From positions 1 to 64,000 of the forward strand of contig NZ_FQVI01000021.1 in the NCBI RefSeq assembly GCF_900129135.1: a stretch of DNA of 64,000 bases, read 5' to 3'. The DNA is from Lactonifactor longoviformis DSM 17459. Lineage in GTDB: Bacteria > Bacillota > Clostridia > Lachnospirales > Lachnospiraceae. The translations under genes were made by a program, and so were the position numbers. Below, piece by piece: positions 9,209 through 17,940 of the stretch; the stretch's first letter is position 1, and every line of letters begins with the position of its first letter. The notes below the pieces were generated by a model, which worked only from the letters and a program-made list of their open reading frames with translations, did no database searches and was not told the origin of the DNA.

Positions 9209-10165
9209 TCAGCGCATCAGTCTTCTTACTATATTAAGATACAGTTCCCACTGGATTCTCAGATAATTTATCAAATGTTTTCCGGAAAATTTTACCTTTT
9301 TTTCCTTTGCGCTGATTCTAAAACCATTGACAATCCCGGCTGCATATTCTCTTGCAAAACCTTTCTCCGCAAAAAATATCTCTTTCGCCAGAAATCCGGC
9401 CAGAAGCAGCGGAAGATTCCATAGAATTTGAAGGAGAGGCATATTCTTATAAATCAGGTAGATATTATTTCTGGAGGAATAGCGTACCTTAAACAAATTA
9501 TATCTGGAGCCGCTGGTTCCGCTTCCCACATGATGTACAACAGCATCCGGAGTAAAGATATTCTCATATCCATAGATTCTGGCCCGATACCCGATATCTA
9601 TATCTTCAAGATACGCAAAGTGTTCCTCGTCAAAATATCCGATTTCTTTCATAATACTTTTCCGGTAGATAGAAGCTCCGCCGCAGGCGGCAAATATCTT
9701 TTCCTCACGCTGATACATTTCCTGAAGCTTCCCTTTCCCCCTGGCAAATGCCCACCCCAGAGCACAGTAGTAATTCCCCGCATCATCTATCCTTGAGGGA
9801 TCGTGCATCTGCACCATCTTACCCTGACAGGAAAATCTTTTTGGACTTTTACGGATGCTGTTCAGTAAATTCCCCACAAAATCCTTTTCCGCTTTTGTAT
9901 CGTTGTTCAGCAGAAGCACATATGGGGCGCTGGATGCATATATCCCCTCATTTACAGCCCTGCAGAACCCAAAATTCTCAGAAAGCGCGATCAGCTTTAC
10001 CTCCGGATATTCCTGCTGGACAAGCTCACGGCTCCCATCAGAAGATCCATTGTCGACAACGATTACCTCAAAGTTGGTAAAGCGCTGAGCCTTCAGCGCC
10101 TCCAGACAGTCTCTCATATATGCAATTCCATTAAAATTAGGTATCACGACGGATACTTCCTTCAT
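9209..10165 (-). CDS. GT2 glycosyltransferase, rhamnosyltransferase-like
   Basis: Starts VSVVIPNFNGIAYMRDCLEAL, then VVDNGSSDGS, LLLNNDT (DXD position) and LEDIDIGYRARIYGYE. The 318 residues with a C-terminal amphipathic or hydrophobic stretch (LPLLLAGFLAKEIFF) fit WbbL-type inner-membrane-associated rhamnosyltransferases. The ATG is preceded by GAGGTAGTATT. It lies 13 bases after the tandem GT2 gene in the same direction and is co-transcribed with it. It likely contributes to the rhamnan backbone or branch; donor unknown. Confidence 0.85.
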   Translation of the reverse strand: MKEVSVVIPNFNGIAYMRDCLEALKAQRFTNFEVIVVDNGSSDGSRELVQQEYPEVKLIALSENFGFCRAVNEGIYASSAPYVLLLNNDTKAEKDFVGNLLNSIRKSPKRFSCQGKMVQMHDPSRIDDAGNYYCALGWAFARGKGKLQEMYQREEKIFAACGGASIYRKSIMKEIGYFDEEHFAYLEDIDIGYRARIYGYENIFTPDAVVHHVGSGTSGSRYNLFKVRYSSRNNIYLIYKNMPLLQILWNLPLLLAGFLAKEIFFAEKGFAREYAAGIVNGFRISAKEKKVKFSGKHLINYLRIQWELYLNIVRRLMR

Positions 10166-10178
10166 AATACTACCTCTT

Positions 10179-12044
10179 CTATCTCATCTGATGCTTCAGA
10201 CGTTCTATTGGCTTCAAAGAATAATTCCATTTCGTCAGAGATAGATTTTTATTGTAGCAGGGATCTCCCTCTTTTAATATCTCTTCCCAATGACAGCGGA
10301 TATATTCTATTTCTCTTTGAAATCTTCGTACTTTTTCTTTGTTGTCTTCAATCCCCCTGCTTTTTGATTCATAATGATACAGTTCCGCATAAGGATTATA
10401 AACAATCAAATATTCTGCCTGTCTTACTTTCAGGCAGAGATCTATATCGTTAAAAGCAACCTTCAGTTCTTCGGAAAAGCCGCCCACCTGAGCAAACACG
10501 TGTTTCTTCATCATCATGCAGGCTGCCGTCACCGCACTCATATCCTGCTGAACGGAGGCTTTGTGGAGATATCCGGTCCTGCTTCTGGGCATGTTTACAA
10601 ACATATGGCCGGCAATACCGCCCATCCCAATGACACAGCCCGCATGCTGAATGGTGTCATCCGGATAATACAGCTTCGCCCCCACAGCACCCACTTCCTT
10701 TCTCTGGCAGTGGCCCAGCAATTCTTCCATCCACCTGGGATTAATCACTGTAATATCATTATTCAGAAACAGCAGATATTCCCCATTCGCATAGGAAACC
10801 GCATAATTATTAATTGCAGAATAATTAAATTCACCCTCCCAGACAATGACACGTATCTTCTCATTCGTTTTCAGTTCCTCATAATACTGAAATATCTCCG
10901 GCGAAGTACTGTTATTCTCTATTATCAAGATCTCGTAATTGGAGTAAGATGTTAGTTCCATTACTGAATCGAGACATTTCTTTAATGATTCTTTCTCATC
11001 TTTATTGGGGATAATCACAGACACCAAAGGCTCTCCGTCAACCGGATACTCTACCCGGTAAAACCCCAGGTCCTTGGTATGGCTTACCCTTCCCTTCACT
11101 CCCATCCGGTCCAGGTGGGCTTCAATTGCCCTTTTTCCTGCATCAAAAGCATACATTTTACTGGCAGGATTATCTGCCGTTGATGCTTTGTGTGTTCTCC
11201 AGTGATAGAGTATCTCCGGTACATGTGCCACTTTCCGGGCCTTCTCCACACAGCGGAATATGAAGTCATAGTCCTGAGCCCCATCGAACTCTCTGCGGAA
11301 TCCCCCTGCCTGTTCCACCAGTTTTTTTCTCACCACAAAAAAATGACAGATATAATTATTGGAGCGCAGCAGGTCAAGGTTAAAATCAGGTTTAAAATGG
11401 GGCTGGAAATGCTCGTCCAGCTCTGCAGTGACTTTATCCTCGTCTGTATAGACAGCATCTGTCATTTCATCTCGTTCCAGAGCGGCAGCAATCTCATATA
11501 GGGCATTGGGCGCCAGAAGGTCATCGTGATCCAGCAACCCCACAAAATCACCGGAAGCCATAGCAAAAGCCGCGTTCGTATTTTCTGCAATTCCCAGGTT
11601 CTTCTCCAGTTTCTGAAAATGAATCCTGGAATCTTTATCTGCATATTCCTCCAGAATCTCTTCCATACCTTTATCCTCCGGGCTGCCGTCAGCTATACAC
11701 AGCTCCCAATTATCATAGGTCTGATCCAACAGAGAATCCAGCATCTGGCGCAGAAAAAGCTCCGGCGTACGGTACGCCGGCACTACCACACTAATTTTAT
11801 ATTTCTTATTCCAATGTCTACTCTTTTGCAGCTCCAGTTCCTCTTTTCCTGGTATGTACTGTTCGTACCAGGGCCCGTAAGGAATTTCCTCAGGTTCAAA
11901 CCGCTCGCTGAGCCGAACCCAGAATTCCTTTAATCCGTAATGCTTCAGATATCTCAGCCCCTTTTGGATAGTATAAGGAGAGAGCTTTTTCAATACTCTG
12001 CTCCACTCTATTCCTCCCAAAGGCATATTATTATTTTCACTCAT
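10179..12044 (-). CDS. Tandem GT2-GT2 glycosyltransferase (two intact catalytic domains)
   Basis: About 621 residues from the ATG at 12044 (MSENNN), preceded by AAGG at 9 bases. Domain 1: ISVVVPAYRTPELFLRQMLDS, LLDHDD, YTDEDK, HFKPDFNLDLLRSNNYICH, DFIFR. Domain 2: LVSVIIPNKDEKESLKKCLDS, FLNNDI, then AFNDIDLCLKV. Both domains keep the nucleotide-binding and DXD-like motifs, so the protein could build a two-linkage repeat on its own, as known for bifunctional rhamnan polymerases. A paralogue at 16280-17938 has a decayed second domain. It has its own promoter at 12102-12130. No membrane helix is apparent. Confidence 0.88.
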   Translation of the reverse strand: MSENNNMPLGGIEWSRVLKKLSPYTIQKGLRYLKHYGLKEFWVRLSERFEPEEIPYGPWYEQYIPGKEELELQKSRHWNKKYKISVVVPAYRTPELFLRQMLDSLLDQTYDNWELCIADGSPEDKGMEEILEEYADKDSRIHFQKLEKNLGIAENTNAAFAMASGDFVGLLDHDDLLAPNALYEIAAALERDEMTDAVYTDEDKVTAELDEHFQPHFKPDFNLDLLRSNNYICHFFVVRKKLVEQAGGFRREFDGAQDYDFIFRCVEKARKVAHVPEILYHWRTHKASTADNPASKMYAFDAGKRAIEAHLDRMGVKGRVSHTKDLGFYRVEYPVDGEPLVSVIIPNKDEKESLKKCLDSVMELTSYSNYEILIIENNSTSPEIFQYYEELKTNEKIRVIVWEGEFNYSAINNYAVSYANGEYLLFLNNDITVINPRWMEELLGHCQRKEVGAVGAKLYYPDDTIQHAGCVIGMGGIAGHMFVNMPRSRTGYLHKASVQQDMSAVTAACMMMKKHVFAQVGGFSEELKVAFNDIDLCLKVRQAEYLIVYNPYAELYHYESKSRGIEDNKEKVRRFQREIEYIRCHWEEILKEGDPCYNKNLSLTKWNYSLKPIERLKHQMR

Positions 12045-12101
12045 AATGTTTTTCCTTATATATCGCCTGCCAGGAGCAGACATTTGTGTACTTGATACAG
12101 T

Positions 12102-12130
12102 ATTCTAGCATTATCCAGAGGCTTTTGCAA
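12102..12130 (-). promoter_or_regulatory. Sigma-A-type promoter for the tandem GT2 gene
   Basis: On the minus strand TTGCAA, a 17-bp spacer, TAGAAT. It lies in the 102-base gap behind the SMR pair and would give an untranslated leader of about 50 bases. Confidence 0.55.
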
Positions 12131-12146
12131 GATTCCATGCATAATC

Positions 12147-12488
12147 TCAGGAGTAAAAGACTACAATTCCCACCAAAATCAAAAGATTCCCCAATAGTTT
12201 TCTCTTCGTGATCTTCTCCTGAAAGAACACCCAGCTGAGTACCATTACAAATATAAATCCCAAAGACTCAACCACAGGCCCATTCTTAAAGTCTACTTTT
12301 TTGTACGCAGCAATGGTAAGTAAAGTAGATAGAATCATCAGTGCATACCCGGCAATTACATGGATATTAAGATACTCTCGTATAATCGAAGGGTAGACCT
12401 TCCCGGCACTTTTCTTCAGCAGCACTTGAGAAAAGGCGGCCACTACCACCGCTGCCACCAGAAATAAATAATAATTATTCACTGTCAT
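12147..12488 (-). CDS. SMR/EamA-type small membrane protein, second half of a flippase pair (ArnF-like)
   Basis: 113 residues in four helices: an N-terminal FSQVLLKKSAGK motif, typical of the EmrE/ArnEF fold, then YKKVDFKNGPVVESLGFIFVMVLSW and a C-terminal LLGNLLILVGIVV. It overlaps the upstream partner by 14 bases and is translationally coupled. Next to a GT-C transferase and a GtrB-like synthase, the pair is better explained as a flippase for polyprenyl-phosphate-sugar than as a drug pump. A close paralogue occurs at 53292-53633. Confidence 0.78.
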   Translation of the reverse strand: MTVNNYYLFLVAAVVVAAFSQVLLKKSAGKVYPSIIREYLNIHVIAGYALMILSTLLTIAAYKKVDFKNGPVVESLGFIFVMVLSWVFFQEKITKRKLLGNLLILVGIVVFYS

Positions 12489-12825
12489 CTGTATTCACCA
12501 CCATTATCCCTGCAAATATAATCCCAACGCCCAGTAAATTGCGAAGAGTTACGGTTTCCTTAAAAAATAAAACTGCCCACAGCATGGACCAGAATATTGC
12601 AAACGCTCTGTTGGCATAGGCCACAGATAGTTCCACACGCTTTATCACCTGCTGCCAAACGACAGCATATATTCCCAGAACGCCCATCTGGATCCCATAA
12701 CACAGGATAAATCCCCAGGACAAAAAGGGATAGCCTGAGGCAAACTTTGCAGCCACGGTCTCAAATGTATAAATGATAACCGCCAGCTGCAGTACTATAA
12801 TCTGTATGGGTGATATTTTTTTCAC
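12475..12825 (-). CDS. SMR/EamA-type small membrane protein, first half of a flippase pair (ArnE-like)
   Basis: 116 residues with a GTG start at 12825 behind AAAAGGAG. Four helices with QQVIKRVELSVAYANRAFAIFWSMLWAV and a C-terminal LLGVGIIFAGIMVV. The motif VIKR.(E/D)LS.AYANR recurs in the paralogue at 53626-53976 (VIKRFDLSTAYANRS). It lies 18 bases behind the GT-C gene and overlaps its partner gene. A heterodimer that turns over a lipid-linked sugar is inferred from ArnE/ArnF. Confidence 0.78.
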   Translation of the reverse strand: MKKISPIQIIVLQLAVIIYTFETVAAKFASGYPFLSWGFILCYGIQMGVLGIYAVVWQQVIKRVELSVAYANRAFAIFWSMLWAVLFFKETVTLRNLLGVGIIFAGIMVVNTDDSE

Positions 12826-12843
12826 TGTTGTTCTCCTTTTAGA

Positions 12844-14205
12844 TTACGTAAAATGTACAAACCCGTATTTAGGGAATATAACACCAAAGAAGCTATACAA
12901 AGCTACAGCTGCAACAAACACAACAAGGAGTCCATAGACAGCTTTTTGCTTTTTCCCATCTTTTATCATTATTTGTGCCAAGGTCTTAATTCCATATACT
13001 ACATAAAACATAAATGGAATCAGCATTGGCAGACTATACCTTCCCTGGGGCTGGAAATCTACAAAGTAAGAATGATAAAGGTTTAGAAAATTGGTGATGC
13101 CTATGGCCGCCAGCATCCCAATGTGGAAAAAGCCCTCCATGACCCATTCTCTGTTTTTTCTGATTGTAAAAAGCCTTTTCAGACGAATCAGACATCCCAA
13201 AGCTCCTCCGGTAAATATAACAAGATAAACAGCATATATACCCTGGGGCAGATAGACATCCATATATCCAAACACCCCTACAAAACTCTGAAACACCTTG
13301 TGCAGCCACTGCTGACCAAAGAGCATTCCCCCCAGCCCTATACCGGTATGATGCGGGTTAGGATTCAGGCTCGGCTTGTACTGGGGAATGGCGTACAAAT
13401 CACCATAGTAGTTATTTGTCTTCAGGCCCAGAAAATCCCCGTCATAAATTATATAATTGCGGATAAACCACCATCCGGTCAGCAGAAACACGATCCCCAG
13501 AATAAACAGGCCCTTCCTCAAAAAAGGACTCCACTGCCACTTTTTCTCCTGACATAGTAACATAGAACAGGCAAAAATAAAAGCACTGCTTAGAAGATAA
13601 CCATAGGCATTGTAATAAGAAAGTATACAAAATGACATACCCACAGCAAGGCCAGCACAGTATTTATAGTCCCATTTGGTCTCAATTCCCCTTATCCACA
13701 TGTATACGATAAAGGCTGTGGAGAAGATAGCCATAGCATCATTATTAACATATGCCCCCACAAATACAGCCTCCGGCAGAAGCATGCAGAGTGCAATATA
13801 AAGCCAGCTTCCTGATTCCGGAAATAATTTCTTTCCGATTTTTACGGCAAAAACTGCCGTTCCTGTAGTAAACAGTACACTTGGTATCCTGGCCGCCATA
13901 ACCAGAGCAAAATCACTGGCAGAAAAAAAGCTCACAATCTTCATAAATCCCGCAGAAAAAATATACGATAAGATAGGAAAAAAGCCATAGGAAACTCCCC
14001 AGTAGGGGTCCCGGATCCTGGGATCTCCTCCGTGAGGCAGAGCTCCATATTTATAAATAAAATGCGGAATCTCATATCGCATATACTCATCCGGTGCATT
14101 ATTGTACGGTATAATAAATGCCCACATGAGCACAAACACAAATACAAAAGCAATAAAAAACCTGTTTAAGTTTCTCCCCTCATTTTTCAACAGATACTCT
14201 TTCAT
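12844..14205 (-). CDS. GT-C-type multi-pass membrane glycosyltransferase (DUF2142/PMT-like)
   Basis: 453 residues, about ten helices. The first outer loop carries NNAPDEYMRYEIPHFIYKYGALPHGGDPRIRD, where the acidic APDE motif is the likely catalytic feature of GT-C enzymes that use polyprenyl-phosphate sugars. Late motif FQPQGRYSLPMLIPFMFY. A paralogue with the same landmarks (APDEKMRYD, GALPHGGDPEIRD, YQAQGRYVMPMIIPLMYF) is at 49550-50908. It begins the minus-strand set GT-C, SMR, SMR and is divergent from the GtrB-like gene at 14389: synthase, flippase and transferase of one cassette. Confidence 0.78.
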   Translation of the reverse strand: MKEYLLKNEGRNLNRFFIAFVFVFVLMWAFIIPYNNAPDEYMRYEIPHFIYKYGALPHGGDPRIRDPYWGVSYGFFPILSYIFSAGFMKIVSFFSASDFALVMAARIPSVLFTTGTAVFAVKIGKKLFPESGSWLYIALCMLLPEAVFVGAYVNNDAMAIFSTAFIVYMWIRGIETKWDYKYCAGLAVGMSFCILSYYNAYGYLLSSAFIFACSMLLCQEKKWQWSPFLRKGLFILGIVFLLTGWWFIRNYIIYDGDFLGLKTNNYYGDLYAIPQYKPSLNPNPHHTGIGLGGMLFGQQWLHKVFQSFVGVFGYMDVYLPQGIYAVYLVIFTGGALGCLIRLKRLFTIRKNREWVMEGFFHIGMLAAIGITNFLNLYHSYFVDFQPQGRYSLPMLIPFMFYVVYGIKTLAQIMIKDGKKQKAVYGLLVVFVAAVALYSFFGVIFPKYGFVHFT

Positions 14206-14341
14206 AAATTATACTCCTTATTTTAATTTTCTCCCTAAATACCCGCTCCTTATCATATCATACTGTGTCTAAAATTTAATTAAATCTTTCTTAAAAATCT
14301 TTAAGCTTCCTCTCTTGCCCCTTTCTTTCCATTTTTTCCTA

Positions 14342-14350
14342 TGCTATAAT
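14342..14350 (+). promoter_or_regulatory. Extended -10 promoter for the GtrB-like gene
   Basis: TGC directly followed by TATAAT (14345-14350) with no convincing -35 hexamer. The start codon is 39 bases further on. Confidence 0.5.
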
Positions 14351-14388
14351 AACCCCTGCAAGGATTAGAGAAAGAGGAGGCAATTCCC

Positions 14389-15345
14389 TTGAAATATGAT
14401 AAAAAACTTTCATTTGTAATTCCCTGCTACTACTCAGAGCTGTCTGTCGGTCATGTGGTAGAAGGGATTTTTCAGGCATTCCCCGCGGATGACTATAATT
14501 ACGAAATTATACTGGTAAATGACGGTTCCAAAGACAATACCTTTTCCGTCATCCAGGAGCTTGCCCATAAACATCCCCAGATAATCGCTGCAAATCTGTC
14601 CCGAAATTTTGGACAAGATGCCGCACTGATGGCGGGCTACTCCCTGTGTACCGGGGACTACATCATTTCCCTGGATGACGACGGCCAGAATCCCCCTATG
14701 GAAGCTCACAAGCTTCTGGAAAAGATCCAGGAAGGATACGATGTGGTTTTTGGCAAATACCATGTGAAGAAACACAGCCGTTTTAAAAACTGGGGCAGCC
14801 GTCTGAACGATCGCATGGCCACCTGCCTGCTGAACAAACCAAAAGAACTGACTTTATGCAGTTACTTTATCATGACCCATTTTGTGGTAGACCAGATACT
14901 GAAGTATGACAGCGGTTTCCCCTATATCTGGGGATTAATTCTCCGTTCCACAGATAAAATCGCCAATGTCTATATTGACCATAAGGAACGGGAATTCGGT
15001 ACCACAACCTTTACCCTCGGAAAACTTGTCATGCTCTGGCTGAATGGATTTACTTCCTTTTCCATTAAGCCTCTGCGCCTGGCCAGCATTGCTGGCGGTG
15101 TTTTCTCCTGCCTTGGATTCCTGGGGGCACTCTACATTGTGATTAGCCAATTCTTCCATCCAGAGCCAATTGTGGGATGGGCCTCCCTGATGTGTGTACT
15201 GCTGGTAATCGGTGGTCTGCTTATGATTATGCTGGGGCTGCTGGGAGAATATATCGGACGTGTTTTTCTCAGCATCAACAAAGCACCTCTCTTCATCATA
15301 CGGGATCTATACAGAAATCCGGAAGAGAATAAAAACGAAAATTAA
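14389..15345 (+). CDS. Polyprenyl-phosphate glycosyltransferase, GtrB/DPM1-like
   Basis: Transfers a sugar from a nucleotide donor to undecaprenyl phosphate on the cytoplasmic side. TTG start with GAGGAGG 8 bases before it. The GT2 domain shows LSFVIPCYYSE, LVNDGSKDNT, LSRNFGQDAALMAGY, SLDDDGQNPP and FGKYHVKKHSR. Two C-terminal helices (about 235-255 and 262-290) anchor it, and the 318 residues match GtrB/ArnC/YkcC. It forms a cassette with the divergent GT-C and SMR genes. The paralogue at 54163-55092 shares the pattern (NFGQHPALLCGF, TMDDDLQHPPEE). Glucose is the usual GtrB substrate; here that is inference. Confidence 0.88.
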   Translation: MKYDKKLSFVIPCYYSELSVGHVVEGIFQAFPADDYNYEIILVNDGSKDNTFSVIQELAHKHPQIIAANLSRNFGQDAALMAGYSLCTGDYIISLDDDGQNPPMEAHKLLEKIQEGYDVVFGKYHVKKHSRFKNWGSRLNDRMATCLLNKPKELTLCSYFIMTHFVVDQILKYDSGFPYIWGLILRSTDKIANVYIDHKEREFGTTTFTLGKLVMLWLNGFTSFSIKPLRLASIAGGVFSCLGFLGALYIVISQFFHPEPIVGWASLMCVLLVIGGLLMIMLGLLGEYIGRVFLSINKAPLFIIRDLYRNPEENKNEN

Positions 15346-15382
15346 AATGAGGCTGCCGGTATTTCCGGTGCCTCATTTTTCT
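15344..15382. terminator. Bidirectional terminator between gtrB-like gene and rmlD
   Basis: Stem AATGAGGC (346-353) / GCCTCATT (370-377) with an inner CCGG/CCGG pairing and T-run TTTTTC on the plus side, A-run on the other. It serves the two convergent genes. Confidence 0.85.
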
Positions 15383-15401
15383 TTCGTAACTGTAACCTCC
15401 G

Positions 15402-16250
15402 TCAACGCTCCAGAATAATATCCAGATAGCGGGACAGCGCATCCTGCCATGCCGGCAGGCGCTGAAATCCGTTTGCCGTAAGCTTTTCTTTACTCATCCT
15501 GCTGTTATGAGGACGCTTTGCCTTTGCCGGAAACTGAGAACTGTCCACAGGATTCACCTTAACTTTAACTCCTGCCTGACGGAAGATTTCACTTGCAAAT
15601 TCATACCAGGTACATAGACCTTCATTTGTCGCATGATAAAAGCCATAGTTATCTGTCTCTATCATATCTACCAGCAGTCTCGACAGATCATATGTGTACG
15701 TGGGAGATCCTATCTGATCATTTACCACATTCAGCTCATCATGTGATTTTGCCAGATTCAGCATCGTCTTTATAAAATTCTTCCCATTTACGCCGAACAC
15801 CCACGCAATACGGACAATAAAAAATTTCTCCACATTGTTTTCTACTGCCAGTTCCCCTTCATATTTTGTCTGTCCATAGATATTCAGAGGCTGCCTGGGA
15901 TCATCCGGTTCCCAGGGCCGTTCCCCTTCTCCGTCAAACACATAGTCTGTGCTGATGTATACCATCTTTGCATCCAGTTTTTTGCATACCTTTGCAATAT
16001 TTTCTGTCCCGAAGGCATTTACTTTCCGGCAAAGCTCTTCATTGTCCTCAGCCGCATCAACTGCCGTGTAGGCGGCACAGTGTACCACAGTATCTGCCCC
16101 AGACTCTGAAATAACTGTTTCCACAGCCTCAGGATCTGTGATATCCATCTCCTCTACGTCTACCCCGATGCCCTCATATCCTCTTTTTGCCAGCTCATTC
16201 ATAACATCAGTACCCAACTGGCCCTTTGCTCCTGTCACTAAAACTTTCAT
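15402..16250 (-). CDS. rmlD: dTDP-4-dehydrorhamnose reductase
   Basis: Last step of dTDP-L-rhamnose synthesis. Extended SDR of 282 residues: MKVLVTGAKGQLGTDVMNEL for NADPH, the DITDPEAV, HCAAYTAVDAAEDN and STDYVFDG motifs of RmlD, catalytic YGQTKYEGE (YxxxK) and RIAWVFG. It is the last gene of the rhamnan operon, 30 bases after the GT2 gene upstream, and its transcription ends at the terminator 15344-15382. Confidence 0.95.
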   Translation of the reverse strand: MKVLVTGAKGQLGTDVMNELAKRGYEGIGVDVEEMDITDPEAVETVISESGADTVVHCAAYTAVDAAEDNEELCRKVNAFGTENIAKVCKKLDAKMVYISTDYVFDGEGERPWEPDDPRQPLNIYGQTKYEGELAVENNVEKFFIVRIAWVFGVNGKNFIKTMLNLAKSHDELNVVNDQIGSPTYTYDLSRLLVDMIETDNYGFYHATNEGLCTWYEFASEIFRQAGVKVKVNPVDSSQFPAKAKRPHNSRMSKEKLTANGFQRLPAWQDALSRYLDIILER

Positions 16251-16279
16251 ATTTGCTACCCGCCTTTCTTCTTCTCACA

Positions 16280-17938
16280 CTATCCCAAAGAAAAATCACA
16301 TCTCTTTTTCGTCAGGTTAGGATTATAACAGGGATCCCCTCTCTTAAGCTCACTCTTCCATATTTCACAGAACTTGTCCACTTCTTTTGGATTACACGAT
16401 GTCTCAACCACAGCTTTCTCCTTTTGCTTAGACGGAGATCGTTCTGTACAAGCCTCTGCCATAGGCAGATACACAATCAGATATCCCGCCTGTTTCACCT
16501 TCAGGCAAAAATCCAGATTGGCCAGACCTCTGTCTGTAAAGAGATGTTCCTGATTCTGGCTTACTATATCGTATACCTCTTTTTTTACCATCATAAACTC
16601 TGAGGAAACCGCACTCACATCCTGCTGCATTACCGCTCTTGCACAGTATCCCAGTTCCTCCTTTGGAAGCCCGGAAAATGCATGGGCACCCAGTCCCTTG
16701 ACTCCCAGCAGAATCCCTGCGGAATATACCCTTTGATCCGGAAAAAATAGTTTTCCCCCCACTGCACCAACCTCCGGTCTCTGGCAGTTAGAGAGCATCT
16801 CTTCCAGCCACCCGTCATTCAGTACGGTGATATCCTCACTGAAAAACACCAGATACTCTCCCCTGGCAGCCTCACCCAGGGTCACGATCTCATAATTGGT
16901 GTATGACGTGCGACTTTGAATTTTTTTTCTGCACGCCTCTGCCTTAGTCTCAGAAGTAACCGGTGCAATGATAATGGAAACCAGCGGTGTGCCGGTCAGC
17001 GCGTAGCGGGTACGGTAAAGCCCCCAGTGGCCTGCGTGCTCCACCTGTGCCTCTATGCTGAGACGGTTCAAATGGGATTCCACCGCCCTTCTTCCGGCCT
17101 CGTAGGCATACGCCTTACTTTCCGGATTCCCGGCAACGGAACCTGGATGCATTCTCCAGTAGTATAATATTTTAGGTATGTGCACAATCTCTGCTGCTAC
17201 CTCCGTGCACCTCAGAATAAAGTCGTAATCCTGTGCCCCGTCATACTCCTTTCGAAAACCGCCAGCCGTCTCTGCCGTCTCTTTTCTGACCGTAAACAGA
17301 TGGCAGATGTAATTATTCGTTCTCAGATAATCCAGATTGAAGTCCGGCTTGAAATGCGGCTGGTAATGAGTCACAAGCTCCATATCCACCTTATCCTCAT
17401 CCGTATATACAATTTCTGCTCCGGGATTTTCCTTATAAGCCTTTACTATCTCATAGAGTGCTTCCGGCGCCAGCACATCGTCGTGATCCAGCAATGCAAT
17501 GATATCTCCGGAAGCCATTGCAAGGGCTGCATTGCTGTTTCCGGAGATCCCCAGGTTTTCCTCCAAAAGTCTGTAACGGATTCTTTTCTCCCCGGCATAT
17601 GCATTCTCTACCAGGTCTTCCAATTCTGTTTTGTCCTTTCCGCTCCCGTCAGCAATGCATAGCTCCCAGTTTTCATAGCTTTGGGCTATAACTGAATCTG
17701 TCATTTGGCGAAAGAAAAGGGCCGGTGTGCAGTATGCAGGCACAATGATGCTTACCAGAGGAGCATCTTCCCAATGTTCTTTCCTCTGCAGTTCCAGTTC
17801 CCTGGAGGATGCCCGGTGCATCTGGAACCACTTTTCATAGGCAATCCTCCTGCCTGTGAGAAATTCTGCAGACTTATTCATCATTTCTCTGACACCATAG
17901 GTTTTTCCGTACTCCAGAATGCGCTGCAGCTTTTCCAT
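16280..17938 (-). CDS. Tandem GT2-type glycosyltransferase with a degenerate second domain
   Basis: 552 residues, paralogous to 10179-12044. Domain 1 is complete (VSIIVPAYCTPALFFRQMTDS, LLDHDD, YTDEDK, PHFKPDFNLDYLRTNNYICH). Domain 2 begins LVSIIIAPVTSETKAEACRKK but lacks about 40 residues between the first strand and the DXD site, which reads FFSEDI instead of FLNNDI. The late motif reads DRGLANLDFCLKV. It probably has one active site only; domain 2 may be structural. Start ATG at 17938, 2 bases after the WsaF-like stop. Within the rhamnan operon. Confidence 0.85.
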   Translation of the reverse strand: MEKLQRILEYGKTYGVREMMNKSAEFLTGRRIAYEKWFQMHRASSRELELQRKEHWEDAPLVSIIVPAYCTPALFFRQMTDSVIAQSYENWELCIADGSGKDKTELEDLVENAYAGEKRIRYRLLEENLGISGNSNAALAMASGDIIALLDHDDVLAPEALYEIVKAYKENPGAEIVYTDEDKVDMELVTHYQPHFKPDFNLDYLRTNNYICHLFTVRKETAETAGGFRKEYDGAQDYDFILRCTEVAAEIVHIPKILYYWRMHPGSVAGNPESKAYAYEAGRRAVESHLNRLSIEAQVEHAGHWGLYRTRYALTGTPLVSIIIAPVTSETKAEACRKKIQSRTSYTNYEIVTLGEAARGEYLVFFSEDITVLNDGWLEEMLSNCQRPEVGAVGGKLFFPDQRVYSAGILLGVKGLGAHAFSGLPKEELGYCARAVMQQDVSAVSSEFMMVKKEVYDIVSQNQEHLFTDRGLANLDFCLKVKQAGYLIVYLPMAEACTERSPSKQKEKAVVETSCNPKEVDKFCEIWKSELKRGDPCYNPNLTKKRCDFSLG

Positions 17939-17940
17939 AT

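Noticed and set aside
12147-12825. SMR proteins as multidrug exporters
   Set aside because: Paired, overlapping genes beside GT-C and GtrB-like genes, twice in the window, fit lipid-sugar flippases better than drug pumps.
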